A stretch of 64,000 bases of DNA from Citrus sinensis (GCF_022201045.2 NC_068556.1:21309501-21373500); one strand, 5' to 3'; positions 45,601 through 59,015 are shown, numbered from the stretch's first letter. Notes: a model not told the origin generated them from the sequence alone. Program-made: numbers and translations.

Positions 45601-47967
45601 TCATACAGTATGAGCAAATGCTGTACACATCTTTGAAATAAGCTGATGTTTGAGTAACATTTTTAGGCAAATGGTGGTGAGAAGCACTTTCAGATCCCTG
45701 AAAATGAAGAAGAGCTAGAGTAAGTCTCTGTGATATTTGCTGTGGTTCTCAAATGCGAACCTCCTTTCTAGAAGATTTGCTAAAATGCACATTCTGAAAA
45801 TTTTAGGCAATTTTGGCTGTAAAATATAATTGCTCTTGGTTTCTAGCACTTTAAATTGACTTCCATGCGTTTTCACCTGTCCTCAGTGAAAACCCAAATT
45901 CCAAGGTTGGTAAAGTTGTTGATGAATTGATTGAAATTGAAGAAAAAAAGCTTAAAGAACATGTGGAGAATCAGAAGCATTTCGAGTGTGAGGCTAGTCT
46001 CAGGGCCAGAAAGCATGGAGCTGGATTTACAAACGAAGCTGCTGATGTACCTGTCCTCAGTGACAATCCAAATTCCAAGGTTGGTGAAAATGCTGATGAA
46101 ATGTCTGCAACTGAAGAAAAACAGCTTGAAGCACATCCGGAGTATCAGAGTCAATTTGAGCCAGGGGCTACCCTCGGAGTCAATGAGTTTGGATTTGGAT
46201 TTACAAACGAAGCTGCTGTTGTGTGTTCATCTGTCCTCAGTGACAATCCAATTTCCAGCGATGGTGAAAATGCTGATGAACTGAAGGAACTGGAAAGAGA
46301 GATTGAAGCATATCTGGAGTATTGGAGGCAATTTGAGAATGGAACAACTGATAGCTTTGTAAACATGATCGTAAAGGTCAAAATTCCATAACCGGATGAT
46401 TTTCTGTCAAATTCTACTGAAAGGCTATTCACTTTTCTTTCTCTGAATCCTTTGTTGCTTACATGGTAATGCAGTCCCTATGGCACCTAAGAGAATTTCG
46501 AGAGGAGTTCATGAGAAGACGGCAAACAATTCATAATCACATTGGAGATCCCTGCATTGTCTGCGCACTATATGACATGTTTGCTGCCTTAAGCACAGCA
46601 TGTGAAGATAATCAAGTAGAAGTGCCTTCTGCTCCTTCTTCTTTACGAGTTGCTTTGACAACTTACTCTTATGATAAAAACATATGCAAGCAGGTTTTGT
46701 TCGCAGAACCATTTTTCAGATATTAACTTTTTTTTTCACCTTCATGAAACAGGCACAACTTAATAGTGAGGTTTCAAGCAATTGTTTTGCTTTATTTTCT
46801 CACCTTCAGTTCCTTCCTTTGTATCGATATATTTTTCCTCATTCAAATGCCATTTCTGCAGGCTAAAATGAACGATTCTTCGGAATTGCTGCAAGCTATA
46901 TTGGAGTCTCTTCATGAATCATTCGACACAGTCAATTGTGATTTTCAATCACAAGACGAGTACGAGGGCTCTTTGGATTGTTCTAGTGCTGGTTGTTTTG
47001 TGCATATAATATTCGGAATGGATCATTATGAAAAAGTAAATTGCGTCAAATGTTCTGCTAAATTTGGATATCGGAAGTATACTTCCCTTTTTCTTACTCT
47101 CAATGCATACAATCTCAGAAATATGAAGGTACCTTGGTAGCACTGTGATTAATTTATCCTCTGAAAAAAAAACCTGCATTTATTATTATTATTATTATTG
47201 ACTGTTTGAGCATTGTTTCTTTCAACTCAGAAAACACAAAGGGGCAGCTCTTTTGATGTGCTTCTGAAGCAACTGGTGCTGAACGGACTATTGAATTGTG
47301 GCGCTTGCGGACAAATAAACTATATCCACCATACTCTTTGGCGTCTTCCACATGTCTTCACAATAGGTATGCTGCGAGTCTGCAATACGATCGAGATTGA
47401 AGTTATCTTTGGCTATTCATGGCTTGAATTTGCAGTTATAGGTTGGCAGAGAGATTGTGAGAGCTCAGAAGATGTATTATCAACTTTGAGTGCTCTTTCT
47501 GCTGAGTTGGATATCAGCAATTTATTTGAAGGATACCCGCCTGACAACATCTATTTCCTTGCTTCAATGGTAATTTTGATTAGCTTAATTAAACTCTGGC
47601 TTTAAATTTTTTATGTTTCATACTCCTGTTGCAATCAAGTGTACTAATTAAGATTGGTCTGTCATGTTGCTATATTGTGTTTCATTTTCTAGGTATGCGT
47701 TTCTAGTGATCGACAGCGTTATATTATCTTCGTTTACAATCATATGCTTGAAAAATATGTTCAGTCCGATGGCGCAACTGATGAGGTACATTCTGTTGGG
47801 TTTGGGGTCTCACAATTCTATTTTATTCTGTTTGTAATCGAAGTTTGTTGTGCACATAGGTCACTGGTTCCTGGGCTGATGTTGTTTCCACCTGCAATAG
47901 CATGCACTCACGACCAAAGATTCTGTTTTATATTCACAAGTCCAGCATATACTTTGGCATCATCTAA
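42689..47967 (+). CDS. Ubiquitin carboxyl-terminal hydrolase-related protein (DUF627-DUF629-UCH), copy B
   Basis: Eleven exons give 1355 residues: 42689-44947, 45186-45314, 45391-45570, 45667-45719, 45887-46376, 46475-46693, 46862-47128, 47231-47366, 47436-47569, 47693-47785, 47860-47967. All introns are GT-AG and phases agree. The N-terminus is a Lys/Pro-rich leader, then DUF627 (about 35-140) and DUF629 (about 190-700) with a C2H2-like motif, CX2CX12HX4H. Exon 3 is a Lys-rich linker, exon 5 has three internal repeats, and residues 1038-1355 correspond to the UCH domain with GDPCIVCALYDMF and CGACGQINYIHH. Family members are plant proteins related to deubiquitinases. I see no normal Cys box, and the expected active-site His region near exon 10 reads DRQRYIIFVYN, so it is probably catalytically dead. 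Exon 5 donor choice (AAG/GTC) is the least certain. Confidence 0.85.
45887..46376 (+). repeat. Three in-frame repeats within exon 5 of copy B, each with its own acceptor-like site
   Basis: The exon begins after CTGTCCTCAG at 45886. The same word recurs at 46051-46060 and 46231-46240, each followed by TGACAATCCAA. The distances are 174 and 180 bases, both multiples of 3. Each unit encodes a pattern like DNPxSxxGENADE followed by an acidic helix and GFTNEAA. Confidence 0.85.
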
Positions 47968-48029
47968 AGAGATCCCGGGGGGCTGATCACTTGAAGGCAA
48001 GATCGTGATGAATGGTTTGCGACTTCCAA

Positions 48030-48051
48030 GGGGGGGGGGGGGGGGGGGGGG
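48030..48051. repeat. Run of 22 G
   Basis: An uninterrupted G homopolymer 62 bases after the copy B stop codon, hence probably in its 3' UTR. Length may be affected by assembly or sequencing error. Confidence 0.85.
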
Positions 48052-48149
48052 TGACTATTTTTGATTTGTTGCTTGTTATTGATGTAGATAATGCATGCTA
48101 CCTAGACTTTCATAGGTAGCTAGCTTTGAAGACATTATCTTTATTATCA

Positions 48150-48475
48150 ATTGTATTGAGATAATCAAATAAAACATAATAAAAAATTATTTATTTTTCA
48201 ACTATATATATTTACACAATAAAAAAATATTATATTTATATTTATAAATATGTAAATAAATTTTATTCAACATTATGTCTAATTCGTTCATTTACATTCT
48301 TATAACAATTTAATAATAAGATTTAGGAAACACATACATTTGTTTTTAAATCTCACAACGCTTTTAAAAATAAGCTTTACCAAACGTTTAACTGATTATC
48401 TTAACAGCCGATTATTTTTACAGTGCATCTAACAATAATTATTTTAAAAACTATAACATTATCAAACTGGCGTTT
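48150..48475. repeat. Dispersed AT-rich repeat, copy 2 (partner at 8650-8995)
   Basis: Shares ordered blocks with the copy at 8650-8995, among them AAATAAATTTTATTCAA and ACCAAACGTTTAA. It lies just downstream of the copy B gene. Confidence 0.6.
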
Positions 48476-51400
48476 AGACGAATTTTTCCCATCTTATTTG
48501 AAACTCGATGCAAATTCCATCTAGTACTAAAGTGTATTTGAAATGTCTCTTTCTCTTTCTTTCTTTGTTCTTTTTTCATTTTTTTTTCTTTTCAAATAGC
48601 CTTTTTCTATTTAAAATTTGAATAATACTAGCTTGCTCCAGTAAAATATCCCCATTTTTTTATCTCTAATGTTTACATGACAGTCATTTATTATTGAATG
48701 GTTAATTTTATAAATTGTGAAACTACTTATTATTCTATGATACTATTAATCTTCTCATTGCTTAGGATTGTAAAAATTGGGATACTACTTAAAATCAGTA
48801 ACATTACTTTTAAAATTTATATTCCGATCACACAGTGATTCTGATGTTACCCAGCTGGTATTTTAGCCAATTGATTGAGAAAAGAAATGGACAAATAATT
48901 GCACGGCACGGCAGTAATCTTGACCACAGGTTTGAATGATTGTGGCCAAAAGTCATTGTAGTGGCTGCTGCGAGACATAATTCAAATGAAGCAATGAACA
49001 TAACCAGTGAACAGCAAAAACCAGAAGGACAATACCGTGACGCCAAACAGGATGTGATCCGTCAGTGTGCCTGGAGTGGGGGTACCGTGTCTTCCGGAGT
49101 CAGATGTATGCCTTTAACCCGTCTCGTCTGGCTGAGAGATTACGTTACAACATTGCCGCAAACGGTTCCAAGTGCTAGCAAGCCAACAAATAGTCGAGTC
49201 CAGAATCGAGATTCTCCCCTGTTCCAAAGTTGATATGATCTAATATCTTCGTGAAGATTAATTTTATTTTTAGGGGTGGGTGGGTGGGGGTGTGTGTGTA
49301 GAGAGAGAGAGAGAGAGTGAGAGTTTTCCCAAGTGAGAATATTACTAATAGCGAAAAAAACACGTATAAAATTTTCAATACACTAAACACACAAATAAAT
49401 TTCAATCCACTAACATACAAATAATATAATCTCCAATGAATTAAAATTTGTTTTTTTTTTTAGGCACGAAGTGAGAATGTCCTCATTATAGAAAAATTCT
49501 CTATATATGATTAGTGTAGTGCCTTTATTTTTTAAAATGTGAATTTTGAATATTGAAAAGATTTTTACAACGTTGTATAACGCAAAATCTGTATTTTATA
49601 GGCGTCCTCATTTCTTTTCATACAAATTCACATGGTGTAATAGTATGTTTGCATAAAAAAAAAATGAGGGCGCCACACTATCTAACTTGAAATTTAGTTG
49701 ATAATTTTAAATAAGTTAATTTTAAGAATGATAAAATTGACCTCATATCCCTAATATTTCCCCATAATGTCTGTCCCATTCCCAGTAAAATTTTGAGTAT
49801 ATTTTGGTATACTAAGGAATCAATTAAGCATTGATCAAACTCTTTATTTTTTTGAATTTAATCTTCAAGTTGGGTCAAGGACAATAATTGCGTTATCTTT
49901 GCATTCTTAGAACAAGAGATGAATAGATTTTCTGCAGACCCACACGATCCATCATGTTCAATTTAAAATTGACCTTAGATTTTCTTCTTTGAAAACTCAT
50001 AGAGTTGGCCGGTTGATATCAAAGTTTACACTTCTCCTGATGTACTTTCTAAGTTGAGTTTAGGATGACAATCCAATTATCATCCCAAATGACCACTCTT
50101 TTTTTCTTGCATACGTGGTGCATATGGCATGTTTTTAATTGTTGTGTTTCTATTTAGTTTATAAACTATGAAATAATTAAAGTGAGTGTTTAACACTCAC
50201 TTTCATCAAGTTAACTAATGCAAATGTAACAATATACCCACTTGCTTAGACTTGTCGACTTGATAGTTAATATAGCTAATTTAATGATTTTTTAAAATAA
50301 TAATTGTATTGTAAACCATAAGATCCTCAATTTCAAACATAACCTTGAGTCCTTGATAGTTTTACCTTTGATAGTATTCTTGATAACATTTGAAGAAAAG
50401 AAAAAAAAAATCATTCATCAGATTTGCACGGGCAAAAAGCTAATCAATTACAATGCTGGCTAAGCACACAATCATTAATTGAGCAGTGCCCGGTACAACG
50501 ATTAAAGCTAAAAGGGAAGATATGATATTGAGTGCTACTTTTACTTGAATTGTTGTCACATTCGATCGTTACAAAGTTTTTTAGTTTTTATTCGAGTCCT
50601 TGCCCTTATCATTAATTTCCCATCATATTTTTCCAGTCTGCCACTTTCTAGTCCCTATGCGTGGTCACTCTCTTGCACTACTTATTTCTTTCAGTCAAAA
50701 TTGTTCAGTGATTGGAATATCTTAGGTAAATTTCAATATATCTTCACTTAAAATTACAATATTCAATTTATCCTACACCATCGAGAATCGGTTCTCATAA
50801 AATTTTATTTATCGACAAAAGAAACTGAAAAAAAAATTGCTACCAATTATAAAAATTGATTAAAAAAAAACTGAATAATGGAATTATGGAGAAATTTCTT
50901 TCAAAGTAGATTATGAGTTTGATTCTTCTTACAAAAAAAATTCATTACGAGGTATTATTATTCTGAATTCAAATCCCACATGAATATTCCAATCAAATAA
51001 AGCTTAATTCTGCTTGATGATTCAAAGGAAAACATAAATATCTTAATAGTTTCCAAAGTTTCTGAATGATAACTATTTCTTTTTCTCCATTCATTCGTCG
51101 CCTAGCCGTTGGTAAACGATTAAAACAACTTAAACACCATTATAAACATACAATCAATTTGCCAACAGCAACAAGTAAAGTCAGAGCCCACCAGCTTTAG
51201 GCTTTAGCCATTGAACCAGTAACTTTTGATCACAGCGGGGCCTATTTGCAGCCACAAAGCTAAGGGGTCCCGTGAACCATGTGTAAACTGGAAATCATGA
51301 GCTATAAATGGTCAACATGTATAAGCCTACAATCGGGGGAAGACTTGATCATGAAGTTGTCATAAAGCTGCTTACTAATAATATAACGGTTCCCAAAAGA

Positions 51401-52604
51401 TAAAAGGTCACCCACCCGCAACACGAATCCACAATTGTGTCACCAAAGTCATCATCTTGTATGGTGCTTCTTTTCCACTGGCTGCTTGACACGCAGCAGT
51501 TAGCTTTTTACAACGTTAACACGTCACTTTACTCTCTTTTTCAATTTTTGTTTTAATTTTTCTAATGGTGAAGAGAGGAAAACTGTCTGGAAGTAAATTA
51601 TTTAAACATTTCGTGGAAGCTAGCTACTAGCTAGCAGTATGAACAAATAAGCACTTAGAACGTGCTTTTTGAGTTTATTTTCTTTCTCCTGTATAATGTA
51701 TAGCTTCTGGTCTTCTGGTTAGTTACCAGTGGCTTGAAGTGTAATAGTGAATGATTATGAAAGTGGCGTAAGGTCAACAAACCATTGACCTATTCTTATC
51801 AGTTGATAAATACGTAGAGTGAGAACATTTTGAATTTAGTTCATATAGAACTATTTCTACATATATAATTAACGGAAGGGATTATACAAGAGCAAGGCTC
51901 GTTCCGAAATTTTGTAAGAGGAAAAAGTGATAAATTATCTCAATTTTATGAGTAAATTGAAAAAAAAAATAAGTGTCAGCTTAAAAAATAACGGTAATTA
52001 AGAACCACATCGGTTATAGTATAATTGGAAGATTATGATTGCAATATAATAATTTTTTTTAAAAAATAGGAATCATATCACCATTAATTGGTGGTGGGTA
52101 AATCATTTATTTTTTTCTCACACATGTAAAATGAGTATAAATTTTTGATAAATTACTTAATTATTCAGAAAAAAAGTTTTTTTTTTACATATTTAAAATT
52201 AGATTGAGATATTTAGTTTTTAGTTTTGTCATAAAGGAAATAGTTTATAATATTGTGATAATTTTTTTATTAAAAAAATGTTTCACATTAATGTGGATGT
52301 TATTCAAACAGATTTCTCAGTAAGCGACGTTTTTGCTGAAGGGCAATGCCATAAAACATTCCCCAAGAGACAAGAAATAAAGATTAGTGGACTACACTAG
52401 TTTTGGCCATTGAAGACCAATCAAATTCATTGAACATGCATATTTAAAGTTGAAAAGACATCAATGAGAGCAATTTGTTCCCTAAATGGTAAATCATGAG
52501 TAATAATCTCAGCACTTTTGCTACCTTTGTCGTTATTATAGTATTATTAGTGTCACGAGAAAGTTGATAACAAACTAATAAATAGAAACACATACAAATT
52601 TATC

Positions 52605-52636
<32 letters not shown>

Positions 52637-55600
52637 TGTTTTTCCATTCAAGAAAATACTTCAATGAAAAGAAGATGAAAATATTATGCGGCCGTAAACT
52701 TTAAGTTTGGCCTAATTTCATACTATAATAAGGATTTTCTCTTAGTTTAAAGTTTTTTAGATTAAAATATAAATTTATAATGTCGGCGTAAAAAATTTAC
52801 TCATAAACTCGAATTCAAATCAAGAAAAGATCTCTAACTCTTCGTACAAATAAGATCGTTTATTATTTTATATAAAATCCATACACAAAAATAGCCAAAA
52901 TAACCTACTTAAAAAAAAAAAGAAAAAAAGAAAAAAATTGGACATTTGCTAATGTCATCTACTTTAATAATTTAACAAAAAAACACCAACACCCTTTTCA
53001 CATTGTTATCTAGAGATAGTAAGTACTAGAGAGAGAGAGTGTAAAATATTAGAAGCCCGATGTGAAAGCTAGCAATGAGTTTTGAAATTTAAAAAGCAAT
53101 CATGATAAAAATGCTTAATAGTCATGGATGTGGTGGATGTGTGGGGCGTGCAATGGCCATGCAAACACATGCATTATGTTGAAGGAGGGAGAGGGTTTGG
53201 TGGTTTCAAAATTTGAAATCAAATTTGATCACATAAAAAAAAAAAGGGGTAAATGATCAACAAACAAATAGTAAGAAACTTTAGTACCAATTGGGCCACG
53301 TGGAGAGAGATATAAGGCAACAACATCATATCCCAAAGTCCATCCATCTTATAACTAGTTGGCAAAACATATCAAATAATATAATATACGGCTGCTTTAG
53401 AGAAAGAGAAATTAAAAAAATAAAAACTTAGGTAAAGAGGAGAATCTATCACATATTTGAATGGAGACAATTGGAAGAAATCAACCCACTAAATACCATC
53501 TTTATATTCTTATTTAAATTAGCACGATAAAGCTTACACTTAAGCTTTGGGAAGCTCAATTTACCAGCCTAAATTAAGCTTCCCTTTGGCTATTGTCAAA
53601 CTATATTTAATAAAAAAAAACACAATTCGTTATAAAATTTATTTATGACCTTATTTTAATATATTTATTTACTTTATAGAGACTTACAAATATAATATCT
53701 CAATTCTCACGCACCCTTGAGCGTACGAATTTGCATAATAGTATTACTAGCTATTGGCAATGGCCAGAGAAATTAAAACTGAGCTTGTCAGATAATATTC
53801 ATTTTGCGCCTTTGAATACTCTTCAAATTCTCTACGAAAGAAAAATACAATTTGCATTAATATTGCTGGGTGTATAAACAGTATTGTTTCCATTCAATGA
53901 TGATTTTTAAAAATTTTATTTTAAATGGATACAATCAATTATATATGATTGATCTTTATTAAGAATTGAATGTTTTCTATTCTCATATGAATTAGAAATG
54001 ATTGTTCGAATATAAATCCATATATCTCAATAAAATTGTATGCATGTAATTTTTTTTTTCTAAAAAAAAAATGAGTAGTTAATTTTATGAATCATTTGAC
54101 TTTTTCTTTTTCCTCTCATTCTCTTTTGAGTTTTGACAGCTGCTGATTTCGATTTACAATTTATGGGAATCATAATATTAAAATTAATTTACACGTGGAT
54201 AATGTTGGTTTGATTTGGCGAGTGCGTATGTGATAAAAGTCTCCGGCGTAACGACAGCGGAGGCGGACCATAATTTGATAATTTAGGAAAGACAAGTATC
54301 AAGGTTTTGACTCACGCAACTAAGTGCTTATGTTAATTATATATAGTTTTGCCCACAAACATATCACAAAGAGTCGGCTTCCCGTTTACTGCTTCAACAT
54401 GTGTTGCATGTTTATTTATGGATTATGCTTTTTATGCATGGAGTTGCGCCAAACTAGACATGGGGAGCTATAACTATTTTTGTACCTAAGGCTAGAATAG
54501 ACAATATAAACGATTGTGCTTTTGCAACCGGATTAATTCAATATAGCTCGATCTAACCTATATTTCCTCTGCCCACACATGCTCGTTGTTGACTTTATTA
54601 GGCCAATGTTCTATTTTGTCAAAATTATTATTAGGACAATGTTACAATTACTGTGAAAAAAAAAAACTATACTTATGAAACAAAATTAATAATATGTAGT
54701 AAATATAAATTTAATTTAAATAATAATTCTGACAAAATTATTAAATATATAATAGATTTTCTATCATATAAGTGAAAAATTATATTAATATAGTTTTTAA
54801 GTTACAGCAGTTAGTGTTTACCAAACACTTTAGTGCAGTAAATGTCCACCTTCAATCCCAAACGCACCTAAAAATGAGACAAAAATTTGATAAATATTGA
54901 AGCAGAAATGAAATGAGAGGGATTGAGTAGGTGGGAGACTAAAAAAAGGAGAAGTTGAATATGATACAATATTCATGTTATTTAGTAAATTACTATTTAT
55001 TTACATGTCATCGAATAAAAATAATGGTGACACTGGATAGGTGTTGTGATGACGTAGCAGTATTTAACAATACCTAAGATTTTCTCTTTTCGGTTTAGAC
55101 GCTATAAATACATAATTAAGTTGTTTAAGTTAAGTACAAATTAAATCTTAGTCACTCTCATCATCATTTAACCCGTTTACTTGGAAGTAGCCAAAATTAT
55201 TTGCATTATTAATCTGAATGCCGAATCAAAATCATACATTCACGGGTTAATTTGATCCTTACGGCCCCATTAGTACGCAGAATATCTCTGTCAATTTTGC
55301 CATAATATCACAAAGCAAATACCAAAATCATACATGCAGTCTCTGTTCTTTTCATTAGTCTCTGTTCTTTTCATAACAAAGCCAAGACATGTACTTGTTT
55401 CGTTTCATTAAATTTTGTACGCATGCCATTGCAGCATTTTTGTGGTTTTCACTCCATTTTCCATAAAACAAACGACCCCAGTAGGACATTTTGATAATTT
55501 CCAGATCTCAATATTTTGATATTTTAAAGGAAAAAAAATAGTAGAAAGAGGGAAAATAACAATGAGGGATTTGTAAATTGTAATGAGAGAGTGTGTGTTT

Positions 55601-55700
55601 AAGTTGTAATCTCAGCCGACGTTTACCGTTAAGAATCGCTATGAAAAATATTTAAATATTTCTGTCAGACTGTCACCTATATAACGGCGTTATCGCCGTC
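48476..55700. other. Long AT-rich intergenic region
   Basis: About 7 kb with no supported gene on either strand. Open frames are short and without recognised domains. It holds GT- and GA-type simple repeats near 49277-49322, a (TGCG)n run at 52604-52638 and many A and T runs. No LTR pair or inverted terminal repeat with a target duplication was found by eye. Confidence 0.5.
52604..52638. repeat. (TGCG)n microsatellite
   Basis: About eight to nine perfect TGCG/CGTG units, an unusually CpG-rich simple repeat in an AT-rich spacer. Confidence 0.9.
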
Positions 55701-55708
55701 AATTAGCT

Positions 55709-55718
55709 ATATATAAAT
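55709..55718 (+). promoter_or_regulatory. TATA box of the SEC14-like gene
   Basis: TATATATAAATA occurs about 265 bases before the start codon. It is followed by a CT-repeat leader (about 55823-55850), common in plant 5' UTRs. Confidence 0.55.
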
Positions 55719-55977
55719 ATAGGTACCCTTACCCTATTGATGCTATTAAGAGCATTAAGCCCTCAGTTGCACTCTCTTTATTCGCAAAACTGTTTGCCAT
55801 TTTCAAAACGCAAATTACACACACTCTCTCTCTGTTTCTCTCTCTCATATCTCAGTTCGCAACTTGCAGCGAGTGCAAGTTTTTAATGGTTGCGTGACCA
55901 AGAAGTTTGGTATATTTGCTCTGTTCAGATTATTCTCACAATCAGTTCATCGCTTGGAGTATTATCTCTTTCTCGAA

Positions 55978-58900
55978 ATGGGGAAGAAAGAAGTGCAAGA
56001 TCAAAAAGTAAACTACGAAAGAGCTGAAGCTGTTCTCAAACTTCTCACAAAAAAATCCCCTCTTTCAGTGAAACAGGTCGGTTCTTCTTTTTGTTCTTCA
56101 CTGTACAAGTACAGCCATATATATATATATACACACACACACATACAGTGCTTAAATGAAAACTGTAGTTGAATTTTCATGTTTCGTTTTTGTTTTACTT
56201 CTCGAACAGGAGAAGTTCTGCGGCAGAGGTTGTGTAGATCGGTTCTTGAGATCAAAAGGTGATAACGTGAAGAAGGCTGCGAAGCAGTTAAGGGCTTGCC
56301 TTTCTTGGAGAGAGAGCATTGGCATTGGTATGGTACCACATCCCATGTTCATCATTTGATCATTTCCTTGTTCTTGTTCTTGTTCTTTTTCTTAGTCACT
56401 ATCTGTCTGCTACTGCTACTACCGAGCTACTATCTTTTTGTAACATGCATCTTCTTTTCTTTTTGTTTCTTTTGTATATACACCGAATCTTGCTTTTTTG
56501 GCTCTTTGAATTATGCGTTAAAGTGAACCCAAGTGATGATTACTATCTCACTCACTTAACATATTCAAAATAAAGATATAAAAAACTTTCCTTTCTTTTC
56601 TATTTCATTTTTCTTTTTCAGATTTCTCAGTTTAAATTAATTTGTTTTCTTGTATTAGATAATTTGACAGCAGACGAGTTCTCAGCTGAACTAGCTGAAG
56701 GGGTTGCTTATGTTGCTGGTCATGATGATGAATCCAGACCCGTTGTGGTAATTTAATTTCATTCTCTTTCTTTCAAGTTTTGTTTCTTGAAACCAATCAA
56801 TTTTTAACAAAAAAAAGAGTTTTTTTTTTTTTCTCTCAACAGGTTTTCAGGATTAAGCAAGACTACCAGAAGTTCCATTCTCAAAAACTGTGAGTAAACA
56901 GACGTAACACAAAGAAACAATTTTTTGTTTGTTTGTAATTTTCCAATTTTATCCTCTGATTTCAAGAACAAAGAATCTCAGTCAGTCACTCTGTTGCTTT
57001 CTGTAACGTTCAGGTTCACTCGTTTGCTTGTTTTTACCCTTGAGGTGGCCGTTGCTACAATGTCCAAAAACGTTGAACAATTTGTTCTCCTCTTTGATGC
57101 AAGTAAGTTTTTTTTTTAATTAAAGTAATTTCTTATTTGCAAAATTTTGGGTTTCAATTGGTTCATTTGAAGTTAATTTTTGCACGCTGGTAAAGCGGAG
57201 CGGCATAGAATTTGAGGGACAAAGCTTGCAACCCTCTGTCGGAGCACCGGCAAGGTTCTGAGATACTGTTCAGACAATGTCCGGAGTGCCCTTTAAATGT
57301 CAATGTCGTTGCTTAATTACTGGCCAGGGCATGCGGGGGTATTATCGGGAATTGGAGTCTCTCTAATTATACTCGCCTAGAATTGGTCAATATCAATAGC
57401 CTGAGCCTTCCTTAAATTTTTTGATTCTCGCCCACAACCACTCAGGATTCTCCTTTTCGCTTAGACAAATTAAATAATTAACTGGGAACTAGTCAGGCTT
57501 TAAACTTGTTTAATTAAATTAAAAAGGTACTAATTTGAATTATTTTCTGCTTAATTAAACAGGCTTTTTCAGATCCGCCTCAGCTTTTATGAATTTATTG
57601 CTGACAACACTGAAAATTGTGGCCGAGTATTACCCAGGAAGGCTTTACAAAGCTTTTGTCATCGATCCACCTTCTCTTTTTGCTTATTTGTGGAAGGTAA
57701 TTTCAAATTCTGTTTTTATGTAATTTCTGTACTTATTACATTTACTATTCCTTTTTTTTTATTTATTTACTTTTTAATCCTTCCCGGTTCTAATTCAATT
57801 TCGTTTTGTCGTGCATGTTGTAAAAAAGTCTGACTGTTGAACCTGCTGCACTCCGCAGGGTTTGTTACTGTTTTGGCTTGCCAACTTGTACATTTTTCTT
57901 TTCTTATCTCATCTCAGTCGCATCAGCCGTGGCACTTTTCCATATTGGTCATGTAGCTCAAGTCAAATCTTGTTAACAATTCTTTTCCCCTGGTGGGGCC
58001 TTCACTCACCTTACCCATTTCATGATTTCAAAATTATTTGACTGTTAAACTAACTTCAAAAGCTTTAGCCTATCGATTGATTGGGTCACAGATTGTTAGT
58101 GTAACGGATAATTGATCCCGTAAGTCAAAAAAATTGTAACACAATAACGAAAATTTTTGAGTGTCTTGCAAGTAACACTCGATCAGATTCCAAGCTTGTT
58201 GATATGCAAAATTGTCTTGAAGACTCAAATTAGAACTTAAGAAGATTTTTGACAGCTTTGGGACGTGAAATTACGTGGTATGGTCTGATAATGAAGGATT
58301 TTGGTTGCAGGGTGTCCGTCCATTTGTTGAGCTATCAACGGTCACGATGGTGGTATCGTCGCTAGACTTTGAGGAATCACTCGAGTTTGATGACTTTGCT
58401 GCCTACCCAAGAGCCTCATCCCTCCGATTTGACCCTTCGTCAATCAGATCAACGGCGAAGGTTGGCTCTTGCTCTTCCTCCAGATTTGCCTTCACCGTGT
58501 CCCACCACTTCGACTCGCTCAAACCGTGGTACCTCTCTTTTACAGACACGTCAGCAACAAAAGTAGGACCAACCAGCCCCTCCCCACTGGGCCCAGCCCT
58601 CATCTCTCCACTCAACGCCCGGTCCCTCTCCTTCGCATCACCCGCTGCCAGAGCGCCACGTGGAAGCATCAACGGTGGAAGTAGGGACTTCGGGCCCATG
58701 AGGAAAAGCTTGTTCCCATCCACACCGTTGCCACAGCGAAGCACAGGCAGTGAGTCAGTCAAAATAAACCATCCTCGGACCCCACGCCCCTCATTCCTCC
58801 AATCACCGGCCATGTTTTTTCGCAACAAGGACTGCCACGTCAGCATCAGGGCCGACAAGTCTCGTGAGTCGTTCATACCGTTTTTGAGGTTCTACAGGAG

Positions 58901-59015
58901 GCCGTACGACGAGATGATATACAGGTCAAAGATGCGGCCCCCACTCGGTGGCCTAATCTCCATCGTCTCTCCGCACATCAAGCGCCGCCACGTGTCAGTA
59001 TCACAACGGTTCTGA
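55978..59015 (+). CDS. SEC14-like (CRAL-TRIO) phosphatidylinositol transfer family protein
   Basis: Seven exons give 426 residues: 55978-56076, 56210-56327, 56659-56747, 56843-56889, 57014-57102, 57563-57696, 58311-59015; all are GT-AG with matching phases. Residues 1-75 form the CRAL-TRIO-N helical part ([17 protein letters not shown], then [10 protein letters not shown]). The lipid-binding CRAL-TRIO fold follows, with [43 protein letters not shown] and WKGVRPFVE. The last exon adds a Ser/Pro/Arg-rich tail of about 190 residues without a GOLD or nodulin domain. SEC14 proteins carry phosphatidylinositol or similar lipids between membranes. Intron 1 has a (TA)n(CA)n run and intron 5 contains a GC-richer block. 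The ATG was chosen because [10 protein letters not shown] precedes the conserved helix; an in-frame ATG lies 114 bases upstream. Confidence 0.9.

Noticed and set aside
53000..55000. Additional LTR elements in the 48-56 kb spacer
   Set aside because: No paired TG...CA ends with a target duplication could be found by eye.
58403..58876. 157-codon minus-strand frame
   Set aside because: Shadow of the last exon of the SEC14-like gene.
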